From: Paenibacillus sp.
Lineage (GTDB): Bacteria > Bacillota > Bacilli > Paenibacillales > NBRC-103111
Length of the DNA stretch: 9,392 nucleotides
NCBI GenBank assembly: GCA_029239545.1
Contig: JARBUQ010000130.1
Location: forward strand, 1 to 9,392
Direction of reading: 5' to 3'
This document shows, piece after piece, positions 1-5,907 of this stretch. The position numbers and the translations under genes were made by a program. The notes under the pieces are model-generated. The model worked only from the letters and a program-made list of their open reading frames with translations. It did not search any database and was not told the DNA's origin. Each line of letters begins with the position of its first letter. Position 1 is the first letter of the stretch.

Positions 1-383
1 CTTGCCGCATTGCCGCCCGTAATGCCGGCCACAAGGACATGAAAGCCTCTTGCTGCTGCTAAGCGAATAATTTCGGCCAATAACATAGAACCAAGGCCGC
101 GGCCCTGGAAATCGTCATCCAGATAGACAGAGAGCTCTGCTGTTCGAGCATATGCTGCTTTGGAGCGGAACGCTGTGAGGCAGCAGTATCCTGCAATTTT
201 ACCTTCGAGCTCGGCAACGATAAGAGGATAATAATCTCCGAATTGTTGAAACCACTCTTGTCTTTCGGCCAGTGTCTGCATGGTCAAATCAAAGGTTGCA
301 CTCGATTTAACGATGGCATCATTGTAGATGGCCAAAATAAAAGGCAGATCCTGCTCGCAGGCTAATCTGATTCGAAGGGTCAT
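1..383 (-). CDS. GNAT N-acetyltransferase, phosphinothricin acetyltransferase-like (3' end outside window)
   Basis: This is the N-terminal 127 codons of a GCN5-related acetyltransferase, which transfers acetyl from acetyl-CoA to a small amine. The opening (TLRIRLACEQDLPFILAIYN), a SSATF motif at 27-31, PLIVAELEGKIAGY at 53-66, AYARTAELSVYLDDDF at 77-92 and the acetyl-CoA loop QGRGLGSMLL at 93-102 match the phosphinothricin/methionine-sulfoximine acetyltransferase subgroup (Pat, Bar, B. subtilis YwnH). The later ITGGNAA fits the usual second half of these roughly 160-180 aa enzymes, so about a quarter is missing. The start at 383 is set by AAGGAG 8 nt upstream, which overlaps the TAA of ftsW, so the gene is the third of the minus-strand operon. 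The true substrate cannot be read from the sequence. Members of this subgroup often act on methionine sulfone or sulfoximine and are annotated as herbicide resistance by similarity only. Confidence 0.88.
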   Translation of the reverse strand, partial: MTLRIRLACEQDLPFILAIYNDAIVKSSATFDLTMQTLAERQEWFQQFGDYYPLIVAELEGKIAGYCCLTAFRSKAAYARTAELSVYLDDDFQGRGLGSMLLAEIIRLAAARGFHVLVAGITGGNAA

Positions 384-395
384 CTAAGCCGCTCC

Positions 396-1583
396 TTACC
401 GTTTGGACAAAATGTTTTTCTTCTTGGTTTCCCGCTCCGGCTTCTCCGTACGATCAGGTTTGTTATATTCTCTTGAAATGCTTAACAGAATACCGATACT
501 GCTCATCATAACGACTAATGAGGAGCCTCCGGCACTGATGAAGGGCAAGGTTACGCCTGTCATCGGTATAGCTCCGGTTACCCCGCCCATATTAATAAAG
601 GCTTGAATCCCTATTAATCCGACAATGCCGATGCCAACCAGATTTCCGAATGTATCCGTACTGCGCAATGCAACAAGTAGACCGCGCCAAATTAAAGCAA
701 GATAGAATAAAAGAAAGACCAAGGTTCCAAAAAAACCTAGTTCTTCGCCAATAATAGCAAAGATGAAATCATTATGAGCTTCCGGCAAGTAGTGAAGCTT
801 CTGAATACTTTGGCCGATACCGGTTCCGGTTAGATCTCCGTGACCAAAAGCGTACATAGACTGAACGATTTGGTAACATGGACCCTGCACATCTGACCAA
901 GGGTCCAGGTAACATGTAATACGCTGCATTCGAAAACCAAGGGACTCAGCAGAAGTTACATAAATCAGCAGTCCAATGCCAACAAATACGGCAGCAGCTG
1001 TTACACCTACTAATACATGCTTCATATTGGCGCCGCCTACGACGATGACAAGAGAAGCGGCCAGCACGAGAATGAACATGGAACCGAAGTCGGGCTGAAG
1101 CATGATGAGAAATGCGACAACACCTACTATAACGACAGAAGGAACGAGCCCTTTGCGGAATTGTTTGATCTTGTCGCCTTTTCTATAGATCAATCCGGCC
1201 AAATACAAGATGACCGCAAGCTTGGCAAATTCAGAGGGCTGTATGCCAAAGCCGGGAAATTGGAACCAGCTTCTTGCGCCGTTTACTTCATTTCCAATGA
1301 AAGGTACCAAGACTAACATAATCATCACTATTATGAAATAAGGTTTAAGGAGCAGGCGAAGCTTGGTCATTGAAATGTTCATAAGAAAAAACATGCCAAT
1401 TGTGCCGAGAACGGCAAAAATGGCTTGTTTTTTCACAAAATAAAAAGCGTTATTGTTGTATTCCTCGGAGGAAATGGCAATGGCAGAGCTCGCACTGAAA
1501 ACCATGACTAAACCAAAGCCTACCATCAAAAATGTAAGCAGCAGAAGCAGGAAATCCGGCGTTCCTCTGCGCGTTGGCTGCAT
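396..1583 (-). CDS. ftsW: FtsW-type SEDS peptidoglycan glycosyltransferase
   Basis: A 395-aa polytopic membrane protein of the SEDS family (FtsW/RodA/SpoVE). With a partner class B PBP, such proteins polymerise lipid II into glycan strands; FtsW does this at the division septum. Visible hallmarks are NGARSW with W106, QPSEFAK (115-121), QPDFGS (163-168), DPWSD (227-231), YLPEAHNDFIFA (265-276) with D272 at the position of the essential Asp of B. subtilis RodA, EELG (280-283), and near the end GAIPMTGVTLPFISAGGSS (337-355). About ten hydrophobic segments are present, and the tail (374-395) is short, charged and cytoplasmic. The start ATG follows AAGGGG 9 nt upstream, overlapping the stop of the YugN-family gene. 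FtsW is preferred over RodA because of the LPFISAGGSS type and overall similarity. SpoVE cannot be fully excluded, since it is a close paralogue. Two cysteines (C224, C236) in the large outer loop are unusual. Confidence 0.9.
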   Translation of the reverse strand: MQPTRRGTPDFLLLLLTFLMVGFGLVMVFSASSAIAISSEEYNNNAFYFVKKQAIFAVLGTIGMFFLMNISMTKLRLLLKPYFIIVMIMLVLVPFIGNEVNGARSWFQFPGFGIQPSEFAKLAVILYLAGLIYRKGDKIKQFRKGLVPSVVIVGVVAFLIMLQPDFGSMFILVLAASLVIVVGGANMKHVLVGVTAAAVFVGIGLLIYVTSAESLGFRMQRITCYLDPWSDVQGPCYQIVQSMYAFGHGDLTGTGIGQSIQKLHYLPEAHNDFIFAIIGEELGFFGTLVFLLFYLALIWRGLLVALRSTDTFGNLVGIGIVGLIGIQAFINMGGVTGAIPMTGVTLPFISAGGSSLVVMMSSIGILLSISREYNKPDRTEKPERETKKKNILSKR

Positions 1584-1596
1584 AAAGTCGCGCCCC

Positions 1597-1938
1597 TTAT
1601 TCCGACAGCTGCTTCTTCAATTCGCTCAGCTTCTGTTCGGCGATTTTAACGACTTGAGCTGGAACAGGTGATTCGTAATCAAGACCGTGCGGGAAAGTCA
1701 CTCTCCCAACATAAACATCTTCAACAGTAAGAATAGCAAATGGCGATTCCAGCTTGCCTTCCACAGTGCGTGTATTAACACGAAGGAAGTACTCCAAGCC
1801 GCCATTTTCAATTTTTAAGTCATATGTAGCCCGATAATATTCCCACTGCCAACGAACAAAGCCTAACTTCTCAGTAACCTCATCTAAATGTCTTAAATCA
1901 CTTTTTAAGGAACGGAGTCCTGCATTTTCGATAATCAC
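1597..1938 (-). CDS. YugN-family protein
   Basis: A 113-aa soluble protein with no signal peptide or membrane segment. Features such as SGL-like NAGLRSL near the start, LGFVRWQWEYYRATYDLKI at 25-43, YFLRVNTRTVEG at 50-61 and a VEDVYVGRVTFPHGLDYE segment near 72-89 fit the YugN-like family of Bacillota, whose function is unknown. The start codon is GTG (minus strand, 1936-1938), placed 7 nt after GGAGGG. A later ATG start would remove conserved residues. It is the first gene of the operon with ftsW and an acetyltransferase. Its stop codon overlaps the ftsW ribosome binding site, so the two are probably translated in a coupled way. Any link to division is only inferred from the neighbour. Confidence 0.82.
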   Translation of the reverse strand: MIIENAGLRSLKSDLRHLDEVTEKLGFVRWQWEYYRATYDLKIENGGLEYFLRVNTRTVEGKLESPFAILTVEDVYVGRVTFPHGLDYESPVPAQVVKIAEQKLSELKKQLSE

Positions 1939-1973
1939 GGTTAAACCCTCCTGTAGTTCAATTGTCTTTATTC

Positions 1974-2002
1974 ATGATAGTATGTTTCCCTAACTTGTGC
2001 AA
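1974..2002 (-). promoter_or_regulatory. Sigma-A promoter of the yugN-like/ftsW/acetyltransferase operon
   Basis: Read on the minus strand, the -35 is TTGCAC (1997-2002) and the -10 is TATCAT (1974-1979), separated by exactly 17 bp. Four of six -35 bases and five of six -10 bases match consensus. Transcription would start near 1967, giving a leader of about 30 nt before the GTG at 1938. No other convincing promoter lies in front of this operon. Confidence 0.65.
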
Positions 2003-2047
2003 GCCTATAAAGGGGCATAGATCGTAACATTCCGTGGCGGCTTTTTC

Positions 2048-2107
2048 CATGAAGCTGCATGTATGGCGCTTCATGCATGCGGGTAATTTATAAGTGTACT
2101 ATGCATG
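2048..2107 (+). promoter_or_regulatory. Inverted repeat, ATGCATG repeats and possible promoter before the CBS gene
   Basis: A perfect 8-bp inverted repeat, CATGAAGC (2048-2055) and GCTTCATG (2068-2075), has a 12-nt spacer. ATGCATG occurs at 2073-2079 and again at 2101-2107. GTATG (2061-2065), 15 nt, then GGGTAATTTA (2081-2090) resembles forespore sigma-F/sigma-G elements. The alternative sigma-A reading, TGCATG (2074-2079), 17 nt, TACTAT (2097-2102), has a poor -35. The repeat is directly visible; a regulatory role is inference. Confidence 0.35.
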
Positions 2108-2138
2108 TTTAGCCTATACGAGAAGGAGATGAACGGCC

Positions 2139-2573
2139 ATGAAAACCATACGTGACATAATGAGTACGGATTGTGTGACTGTTTCGCTTCAAGACAATAT
2201 CTATGAGATTGCTCTAAAGATGAAGCAGCATGATATCGGCTTTATTCCAGTGGTAGATGGAGGCAAGCTGGTCGGGGTAGTGACGGATCGGGAGCTTGTC
2301 ATCCGCGGATATGCAGATAAGCATTCCGGCTCAGGTGCGGTGAAGGAAGTGTTGTCCACGGATGTGACTACAGCTGCTCCAGATACATCGGTAGATGATG
2401 CCGCCAAGCTTATGGCCAGCCGCAAAGTGCGTCGCCTGCCTGTTGTAGAAAATGGTAAGCTCATTGGGGTTGTGGCTATAGGCGACTTGGCTGTGCGGGA
2501 AATATTCGTCAATGAAGCAGGGGAAGCTTTGAGCGAAATCTCGGAGCACTCAACCCAAACCATTGGGTCATAG
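2139..2573 (+). CDS. Two-CBS-domain protein (YhcV-like)
   Basis: A 144-aa stand-alone protein made of two CBS motifs that pair into one Bateman module. CBS1 spans about residues 7-60 (DIMSTDCVTV, then HDIGFIPVVDGGKLVGVVTD at 31-50 and RELV), and CBS2 about 71-124 (VLSTDVTT, then RKVRRLPVVENGKLIGVVAI at 95-114 and GDLAV). Such modules bind adenosine nucleotides in the cleft and act as energy or stress sensors, but this protein has no attached effector domain, so its target is unknown. Length and sequence resemble B. subtilis YhcV closely. AAGGAG (2123-2128) lies 10 nt before the ATG. An out-of-frame ATG at 2129 is too close to the ribosome binding site to be used. The gene is monocistronic, with a terminator 20 nt downstream. 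Confidence 0.88.
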   Translation: MKTIRDIMSTDCVTVSLQDNIYEIALKMKQHDIGFIPVVDGGKLVGVVTDRELVIRGYADKHSGSGAVKEVLSTDVTTAAPDTSVDDAAKLMASRKVRRLPVVENGKLIGVVAIGDLAVREIFVNEAGEALSEISEHSTQTIGS

Positions 2574-2592
2574 CTATCCGATAATGATCGTC

Positions 2593-2627
2593 AATAACCT
2601 GTCCTCTTCAGAAGAGGGCAGGTTATT
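2593..2627 (+). terminator. Rho-independent terminator after the CBS gene
   Basis: The arms at 2593-2608 and 2612-2627 pair over 16 positions with one T-G wobble, around a 3-nt loop. The stem holds the complementary cores AACCTG and CAGGTT. The following run (AGATTTCTTG) is only moderately T-rich, so termination may be imperfect, but the position just after the stop codon fits. Confidence 0.75.
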
Positions 2628-2720
2628 AGATTTCTTGCAATTTGTAACAACATATGGTGTCAAAGATTTGTGAAGAAAGTGTATCTTGTGTTATCCTTAA
2701 ATCAGCTACCAGTCACAGGG

Positions 2721-2726
2721 AAGGAG
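2721..2726 (+). promoter_or_regulatory. Ribosome binding site that fixes the start at 2736
   Basis: AAGGAG lies 9 nt before ATG 2736. The open frame extends upstream to a GTG at 2670, but that would place this strong site inside the coding region and leave the GTG with no Shine-Dalgarno sequence of its own. Confidence 0.75.
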
Positions 2727-2735
2727 ACAGCCAAT

Positions 2736-3116
2736 ATGACCATAAGCAAGCGATCGTCAATTCAGGTTTTTCTACACCTTCTGTTTGCTTTGGTGCTGTT
2801 CTCGTTCTGTTTATCCCCCGTGTATGAAATGGATGTATCCGTGAAGTATCCTTATACAGCTTCAAGCCTGGAGATGACAGGGACCGTGCATGCTGCGAAT
2901 GCTGTCAAGAATTCAATGGCCCCTCACAGGCTTATTCCTGCTCCTTTTTTGCCCCTTATTTTCGTCATCGCAACTCTCCTGTTATACATCCGTGTTATCC
3001 GTATTCGGAATCTTCTGCATCCTACCGTTTATTTGCTGCGCAAGCCGGAGCTTTTACTTCCAGTCAAATTTGCCTCGATTTATGTGAGCCTTCCAGCCCG
3101 GACATCCAATCGCTAA
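2736..3116 (+). CDS. Unrecognised small membrane protein upstream of khtTU
   Basis: A 126-aa protein that I do not recognise. A basic N-terminus (MTISKRSS) is followed by a hydrophobic segment at about 9-27, a polar stretch at 28-67, a second hydrophobic segment at about 68-86 (PAPFLPLIFVIATLLLYIRV), and a basic tail (RVIRIRN, LRKPELLLPVK). The predicted form is two membrane spans, or a signal peptide plus one span. The first segment ends in FCLSP, which is not a lipobox. The start is set by AAGGAG 9 nt upstream, and the frame closes with tandem TAA TAA. No terminator separates it from khtT 108 nt downstream, so it may be co-transcribed. A weak sigma-A candidate, TTGTGA (2668-2673), 18 nt, TATCCT (2692-2697), precedes it. 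It holds the position that the small gene khtS has in B. subtilis, but I see no recognisable similarity to assign that name. Confidence 0.6.
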   Translation: MTISKRSSIQVFLHLLFALVLFSFCLSPVYEMDVSVKYPYTASSLEMTGTVHAANAVKNSMAPHRLIPAPFLPLIFVIATLLLYIRVIRIRNLLHPTVYLLRKPELLLPVKFASIYVSLPARTSNR

Positions 3117-3173
3117 TAAGCATTTAAATTGAACAGACGAGAAATGTAACTTTTTGCCAATTAGGCATAAAGC

Positions 3174-3193
3174 TATTTGAGTGCGCTCAAATA
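3174..3193. promoter_or_regulatory. 20-bp near-palindrome upstream of khtT, candidate operator
   Basis: TATTTGAG (3174-3181) and CTCAAATA (3186-3193) are perfect inverted arms around TGCG. Only the central T-G pair breaks full symmetry. It ends 31 nt before the khtT start and has no T-run after it, so it is not a terminator. Its size and symmetry suit a dimeric repressor site. No convincing sigma-A promoter was found between 3117 and 3224. Confidence 0.45.
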
Positions 3194-3224
3194 AGAAACC
3201 AGGATCTGTGGAGGTTAAATTTCA

Positions 3225-3719
3225 ATGAATATTCGAGAATCAGATTTACCGGGAATAGGAAGAAAGTTTCTGATTGACACACGCGGCGGCGACAGATTCG
3301 TAATTGTCATTCATGATGATGGAAGACGTGAAATGTATCACTTCGAGCATGATGAACCGGATGACAGTATCTCCATGATTTCTCTGGACGATGATGAAGC
3401 TCGTCAAATAGCAGGGATATTAGGAGGGCTCACCTATAAACCCAAAGCGCTGGAGACCATTGAAATCGCTCTGGACGGACTTATTATCGAGTGGTATAAA
3501 GTAGAGCCTCGCGCACGTTCGATCGGAAAAACAATCGGGGAGCTTAACGTACGCCAGAGCACAGGAGCGACAATTATTGCGGTAGTGAATAAGGACGGGT
3601 CCCAATCTATTAATCCAGGACCGGATTTCAAGGTTGCCGCGGAATCTACCTTGGTCGTATCGGGAGAACGCCAGCATCTTAAGGTGCTTAAGGACATTAT
3701 TGTAAAGGGCGGTGATTAA
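3225..3719 (+). CDS. khtT: KhtT, regulatory subunit of the K+/H+ antiporter
   Basis: A 164-aa cytosolic protein matching B. subtilis KhtT (about 165 aa) along its whole length: opening MNIRESDLPGIGRKF, HDDGRREMYHF (30-40), LDDDEARQIAGILGG (54-68), YKPKALE (71-77). The C-terminal RCK_C (TrkA_C) domain covers about 78-163, with IGELNVRQSTGATIIAVV (104-121), NPGPD (130-134) and LVVSGERQHLKVL (143-155). In B. subtilis KhtT inhibits KhtU, and binding of cyclic di-AMP to the RCK_C domain relieves this, driving potassium efflux. The same control is inferred here. GGAGG (3210-3214) lies 10 nt before the ATG, and the stop is 6 nt before khtU, so the two form one transcriptional unit. Confidence 0.93.
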   Translation: MNIRESDLPGIGRKFLIDTRGGDRFVIVIHDDGRREMYHFEHDEPDDSISMISLDDDEARQIAGILGGLTYKPKALETIEIALDGLIIEWYKVEPRARSIGKTIGELNVRQSTGATIIAVVNKDGSQSINPGPDFKVAAESTLVVSGERQHLKVLKDIIVKGGD

Positions 3720-3725
3720 CCAAAG

Positions 3726-4964
3726 ATGGATCACATTGTCCTAGAGGTCGGTCTGGCGATCGTCTTAATTGCGATTGCCGGATTGTTATCATCCAAGCTT
3801 AGATTTTCTGTTATTCCTTTCTACATTCTTATGGGTATGGCTGTTGGGCCGCATGCCCCCGTGTTATGGCATTTTGATTTTCGGTTTATTGAGAGCGCCC
3901 CGCTTATAGAGTTCATGGGCAGACTCGGTGTCTTGTTTTTGCTGTTCTACCTAGGCTTGGAGTTTTCTGTCGGACGGTTAATTAAATCAGGAAAATCTAT
4001 CGCGATTGGCGGAACGATTTATATTGTCATCAACTTCACATTGGGTGTCCTGTTCGGGGTATTAACAGGCTTTCCTCTTAAAGAGATCCTTATCATTGCC
4101 GGAATTACTACGATATCCTCCAGTGCAATTGTGGCCAAAGTGTTAGTCGATCTGAAGCGGACGGCTAATCCAGAGACAGAAATGATTTTGGGCATAATTA
4201 TGTTCGAGGATGTTTTCCTGGCCGTCTATATCTCGATCCTGTCCGGACTTGTGCTCAGCGGATCCACTTCGATCGGAGGTGTAGTATTATCTGCACTGAT
4301 TGCCCTTGGTTTCATGTTGTTCCTTATTATAGTGGGTCGAAAAGCTGTCCCCTTGTTGAATCGCCTCCTGAACATCAGATCCAATGAGCTGTTCGCTCTT
4401 GTAATCTTCGGAGCCCTGTTCGTTGTAGCAGGCTTCTCTGAAACTATCCATGTTGCAGAGGCGATCGGGGCGCTGCTTGTTGGATTGGTGCTCGCAGAGA
4501 CGGAGCATATGAAGAGGATCGAGCATCTGATTTTGCCGTTTCGTGACTTTTTCGGAGCGATCTTTTTCTTCAGCTTCGGTTTAACGATTGACCCTCTCTC
4601 GTTAGGAGGGGCTGTATGGCTATCATTAGGTGCCGTTGCCTTGACTTTATTCGGCAATTATCTCGCAGGTATGCTGGCAGGGCGAACGGCTGGGCTATCT
4701 CCGAAAGCTTCATCGAATATCGGTCTGACTATTGTTTCACGGGGAGAGTTTTCTATTATTATGGCGAATTTGGGTAAGGCAGGCGCATTGATGACCATTA
4801 TTCAGCCGTTCGCAGCCTTATATGTGCTTCTTCTCGCGATACTAGGACCGATATTGACCAAGGAGTCCAAAACAGTGTTCAAATTGCTTAATGCTGTATT
4901 CAGATTCTCGAAGGAACCCGGTAAACAAGCCGAGAAGAAACAGAAGCTTTCTAATGGGGGATAG
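3726..4964 (+). CDS. khtU: KhtU, K+/H+ antiporter membrane subunit
   Basis: A 412-aa integral membrane transporter of the CPA2 (Kef/KhtU) family that exchanges cytoplasmic K+ for external H+. Long hydrophobic segments cover about residues 5-385. Family signatures are LGVLFLLFYLGLEFSVGRL (67-85), ITTISSSAIVAKVLVDLKR (127-145), MFEDVFLAVYIS (159-170) with acidic E161-D162, FSETIHVAEAIGALLVGL (237-254), FFFSFGLTIDP (280-290) and NIGLTIVSRGEFSIIMANLG (331-350). There is no C-terminal RCK domain; regulation comes from the separate KhtT encoded just upstream. The tail from about 394 is charged and cytoplasmic. The ribosome binding site is weak (GGTGAT at 3711-3716, overlapping the khtT stop), which suggests translational coupling. 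A strong hairpin follows the stop after about 35 nt. Confidence 0.93.
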   Translation: MDHIVLEVGLAIVLIAIAGLLSSKLRFSVIPFYILMGMAVGPHAPVLWHFDFRFIESAPLIEFMGRLGVLFLLFYLGLEFSVGRLIKSGKSIAIGGTIYIVINFTLGVLFGVLTGFPLKEILIIAGITTISSSAIVAKVLVDLKRTANPETEMILGIIMFEDVFLAVYISILSGLVLSGSTSIGGVVLSALIALGFMLFLIIVGRKAVPLLNRLLNIRSNELFALVIFGALFVVAGFSETIHVAEAIGALLVGLVLAETEHMKRIEHLILPFRDFFGAIFFFSFGLTIDPLSLGGAVWLSLGAVALTLFGNYLAGMLAGRTAGLSPKASSNIGLTIVSRGEFSIIMANLGKAGALMTIIQPFAALYVLLLAILGPILTKESKTVFKLLNAVFRFSKEPGKQAEKKQKLSNGG

Positions 4965-4999
4965 GGATATCCTTCATGCAAGAGACCACTCATAAAACT

Positions 5000-5035
5000 A
5001 AGAACCGTCCGGTGATAAATTTCCGGACGGTTCTT
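5000..5035. terminator. Bidirectional terminator between khtU and the nuclease gene
   Basis: A perfect 13-bp stem, AAGAACCGTCCGG (5000-5012) and CCGGACGGTTCTT (5023-5035), has a 10-nt loop. On the plus strand it runs into TTTTC. On the minus strand it runs into TTAGTTTTATG. It starts 35 nt after the khtU stop and sits right after the stop codon of the convergent nuclease gene (5037-5039), so it can end both transcripts. Confidence 0.9.
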
Positions 5036-5036
5036 T

Positions 5037-5759
5037 TCATTGGGCGGCCTTCCTGAACCCAGCCGCTTCCGCTTCCTTCTCTGTGCAGAACATTGCTTCC
5101 GCTTTCGTCTGGTCGTAGGATTTTCCGCCAGGGATGTGATAAATATGGTCGCCCTTGGCATTAATGTTCCCCTTGATCTTGGGGGACTTGCATGCGGCCG
5201 CAGGAGTGGAGGTCGGCGACGGCTCGTCGGCTGCTCCCCATAATCCTTTGTTCTGACTGCGGGCCTTCCTTTCAATAGCCGCGAAGGAATCTGCATACAG
5301 AACATTCGGAGGGATTGTCATCGTGTTGGCATAGCCCTCAGCAAGCAGCCATTCATTGAACATGACAGCTTCAGAATGGAGGAAAACATAACGGAGCAAG
5401 CGGCCATATTTGTCCTTCGGACCTGCATCCTGAAATATGTAAACGGTCTGACCCACTAATTTGGATTGAGCGATGTTTTTGGCCTCTTGTCCATAAGCCT
5501 CGGATTTCCCGTTCGTAATTTCAGGCGTATTCACGCCAATAAGTCTTACTTTTTCGCCAGCATCCGTCTCGAAGGTATCTCCATCTACAACACGTTTCAC
5601 AACTGCAGAAGACCAGGGCAAATTGCGCAATTGCGGATAGTCAGAAAGGATAGACTGCACTTTGGCATCAGACTCAGCAGCGGGAATGGCAGAGGTAGTC
5701 GTGGAGCACCCGGTAATTACAGCAAGGAAGAGCAGGAGCGGAAGAAGTCGGATTCCCAT
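5037..5759 (-). CDS. Surface lipoprotein with thermonuclease (SNase-like) domain
   Basis: A 240-aa protein. Residues 1-18 form a lipoprotein signal (hydrophobic run, lipobox ITGC, C18 as the lipidated residue), so it should be anchored outside the membrane. The staphylococcal nuclease fold spans about 52-176: VVKRVVDGDTF with D61, VRLIGVNTPE (71-80) with R72 and E80, and DKYGRLLRYV (116-125) with R120. These match Asp21, Arg35, Glu43 and Arg87 of the S. aureus enzyme. The Asp40 position is N77. A Pro/Thr/Ser/Ala linker (about 178-189) leads to a C-terminal module with C190 and C225 and the pattern IKGNI..G..IYH.PGG..YD.T....FC...EA.AAGFR, a tail often seen on such nucleases and, I believe, annotated as a sunset domain. 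Likely role: extracellular Ca2+-dependent DNA/RNA degradation. The start follows GAGG 6 nt upstream. The gene is monocistronic and convergent with khtU. Confidence 0.88.
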   Translation of the reverse strand: MGIRLLPLLLFLAVITGCSTTTSAIPAAESDAKVQSILSDYPQLRNLPWSSAVVKRVVDGDTFETDAGEKVRLIGVNTPEITNGKSEAYGQEAKNIAQSKLVGQTVYIFQDAGPKDKYGRLLRYVFLHSEAVMFNEWLLAEGYANTMTIPPNVLYADSFAAIERKARSQNKGLWGAADEPSPTSTPAAACKSPKIKGNINAKGDHIYHIPGGKSYDQTKAEAMFCTEKEAEAAGFRKAAQ

Positions 5760-5781
5760 GATACACCTCGTTTTTGGCTTT

Positions 5782-5810
5782 ATTATAACCGAGTGGGGAA
5801 GGACTCACAA
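5782..5810 (-). promoter_or_regulatory. Sigma-A promoter of the nuclease gene
   Basis: On the minus strand, the -35 is TTGTGA (5805-5810) and the -10 is a perfect TATAAT (5782-5787), with a 17-bp spacer. The leader would be about 15-20 nt. A 6-bp inverted repeat, ACTCAC (5803-5808) and GTGAGT (5814-5819), overlaps the -35 and could be a regulator site, though it is short. Confidence 0.7.
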
Positions 5811-5831
5811 ATGGTGAGTGTCAAGCAGCGG

Positions 5832-5860
5832 GTTTAAATCTGCCGGCTTCTTTTCATACT
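5832..5860 (+). promoter_or_regulatory. Weak candidate promoter of the XPB operon
   Basis: TTTAAA (5833-5838), 16 nt, CATACT (5855-5860) gives four matches in each hexamer and would start transcription about 40 nt before the XPB start codon. No better plus-strand promoter is visible in 5760-5907. The GTTTAA at 5832-5837 resembles a sigma-B -35, but no GGGTAT-like -10 follows it. Confidence 0.3.
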
Positions 5861-5890
5861 AGAGTTAAAGGACATTGTATTGGCAACTAA

Positions 5891-5897
5891 AAGGAGG
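5891..5897 (+). promoter_or_regulatory. Ribosome binding site that fixes the XPB start at 5908
   Basis: AAGGAGG lies 10 nt before ATG 5908. The open frame continues upstream to a TTG at 5875, but that start would translate through this site, so the 11 extra residues are very unlikely to be real. Confidence 0.9.
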
Positions 5898-5907
5898 CAG
5901 GTATCTC

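Noticed and set aside
2670..2735. GTG start that would lengthen the small membrane protein by 22 residues
   Set aside because: The strong AAGGAG at 2721-2726 points to ATG 2736, where the basic-plus-hydrophobic N-terminus begins.
3117..3224. Cyclic-di-AMP (ydaO-type) riboswitch before khtT
   Set aside because: The 108-nt gap is too short and lacks the paired structure expected of that class; only a simple palindrome is visible.
4226..4657. Minus-strand 143-codon open frame inside khtU
   Set aside because: It is a shadow of the khtU reading frame; khtU is conserved along this whole stretch.
5000..5035. Hairpin read as a mobile-element end or attachment site
   Set aside because: It has the typical shape and position of a bidirectional terminator between convergent genes, with T-rich tails on both strands.
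4802..5305. Minus-strand 167-codon open frame across the khtU end and the nuclease gene
   Set aside because: It overlaps two well-recognised genes and a terminator, has an Arg/Pro-rich artefact-like composition, and matches no family I know.
5819..5824. Perfect TTGACA on the minus strand upstream of the nuclease gene
   Set aside because: No -10 element lies 16-18 bp downstream, and the TATAAT is 31 bp away. A TTGTGA at the correct spacing serves better.
5875..5907. TTG start that would add 11 residues to XPB
   Set aside because: The extension translates through a strong AAGGAGG site that is correctly spaced for ATG 5908, and it has no Shine-Dalgarno sequence of its own.
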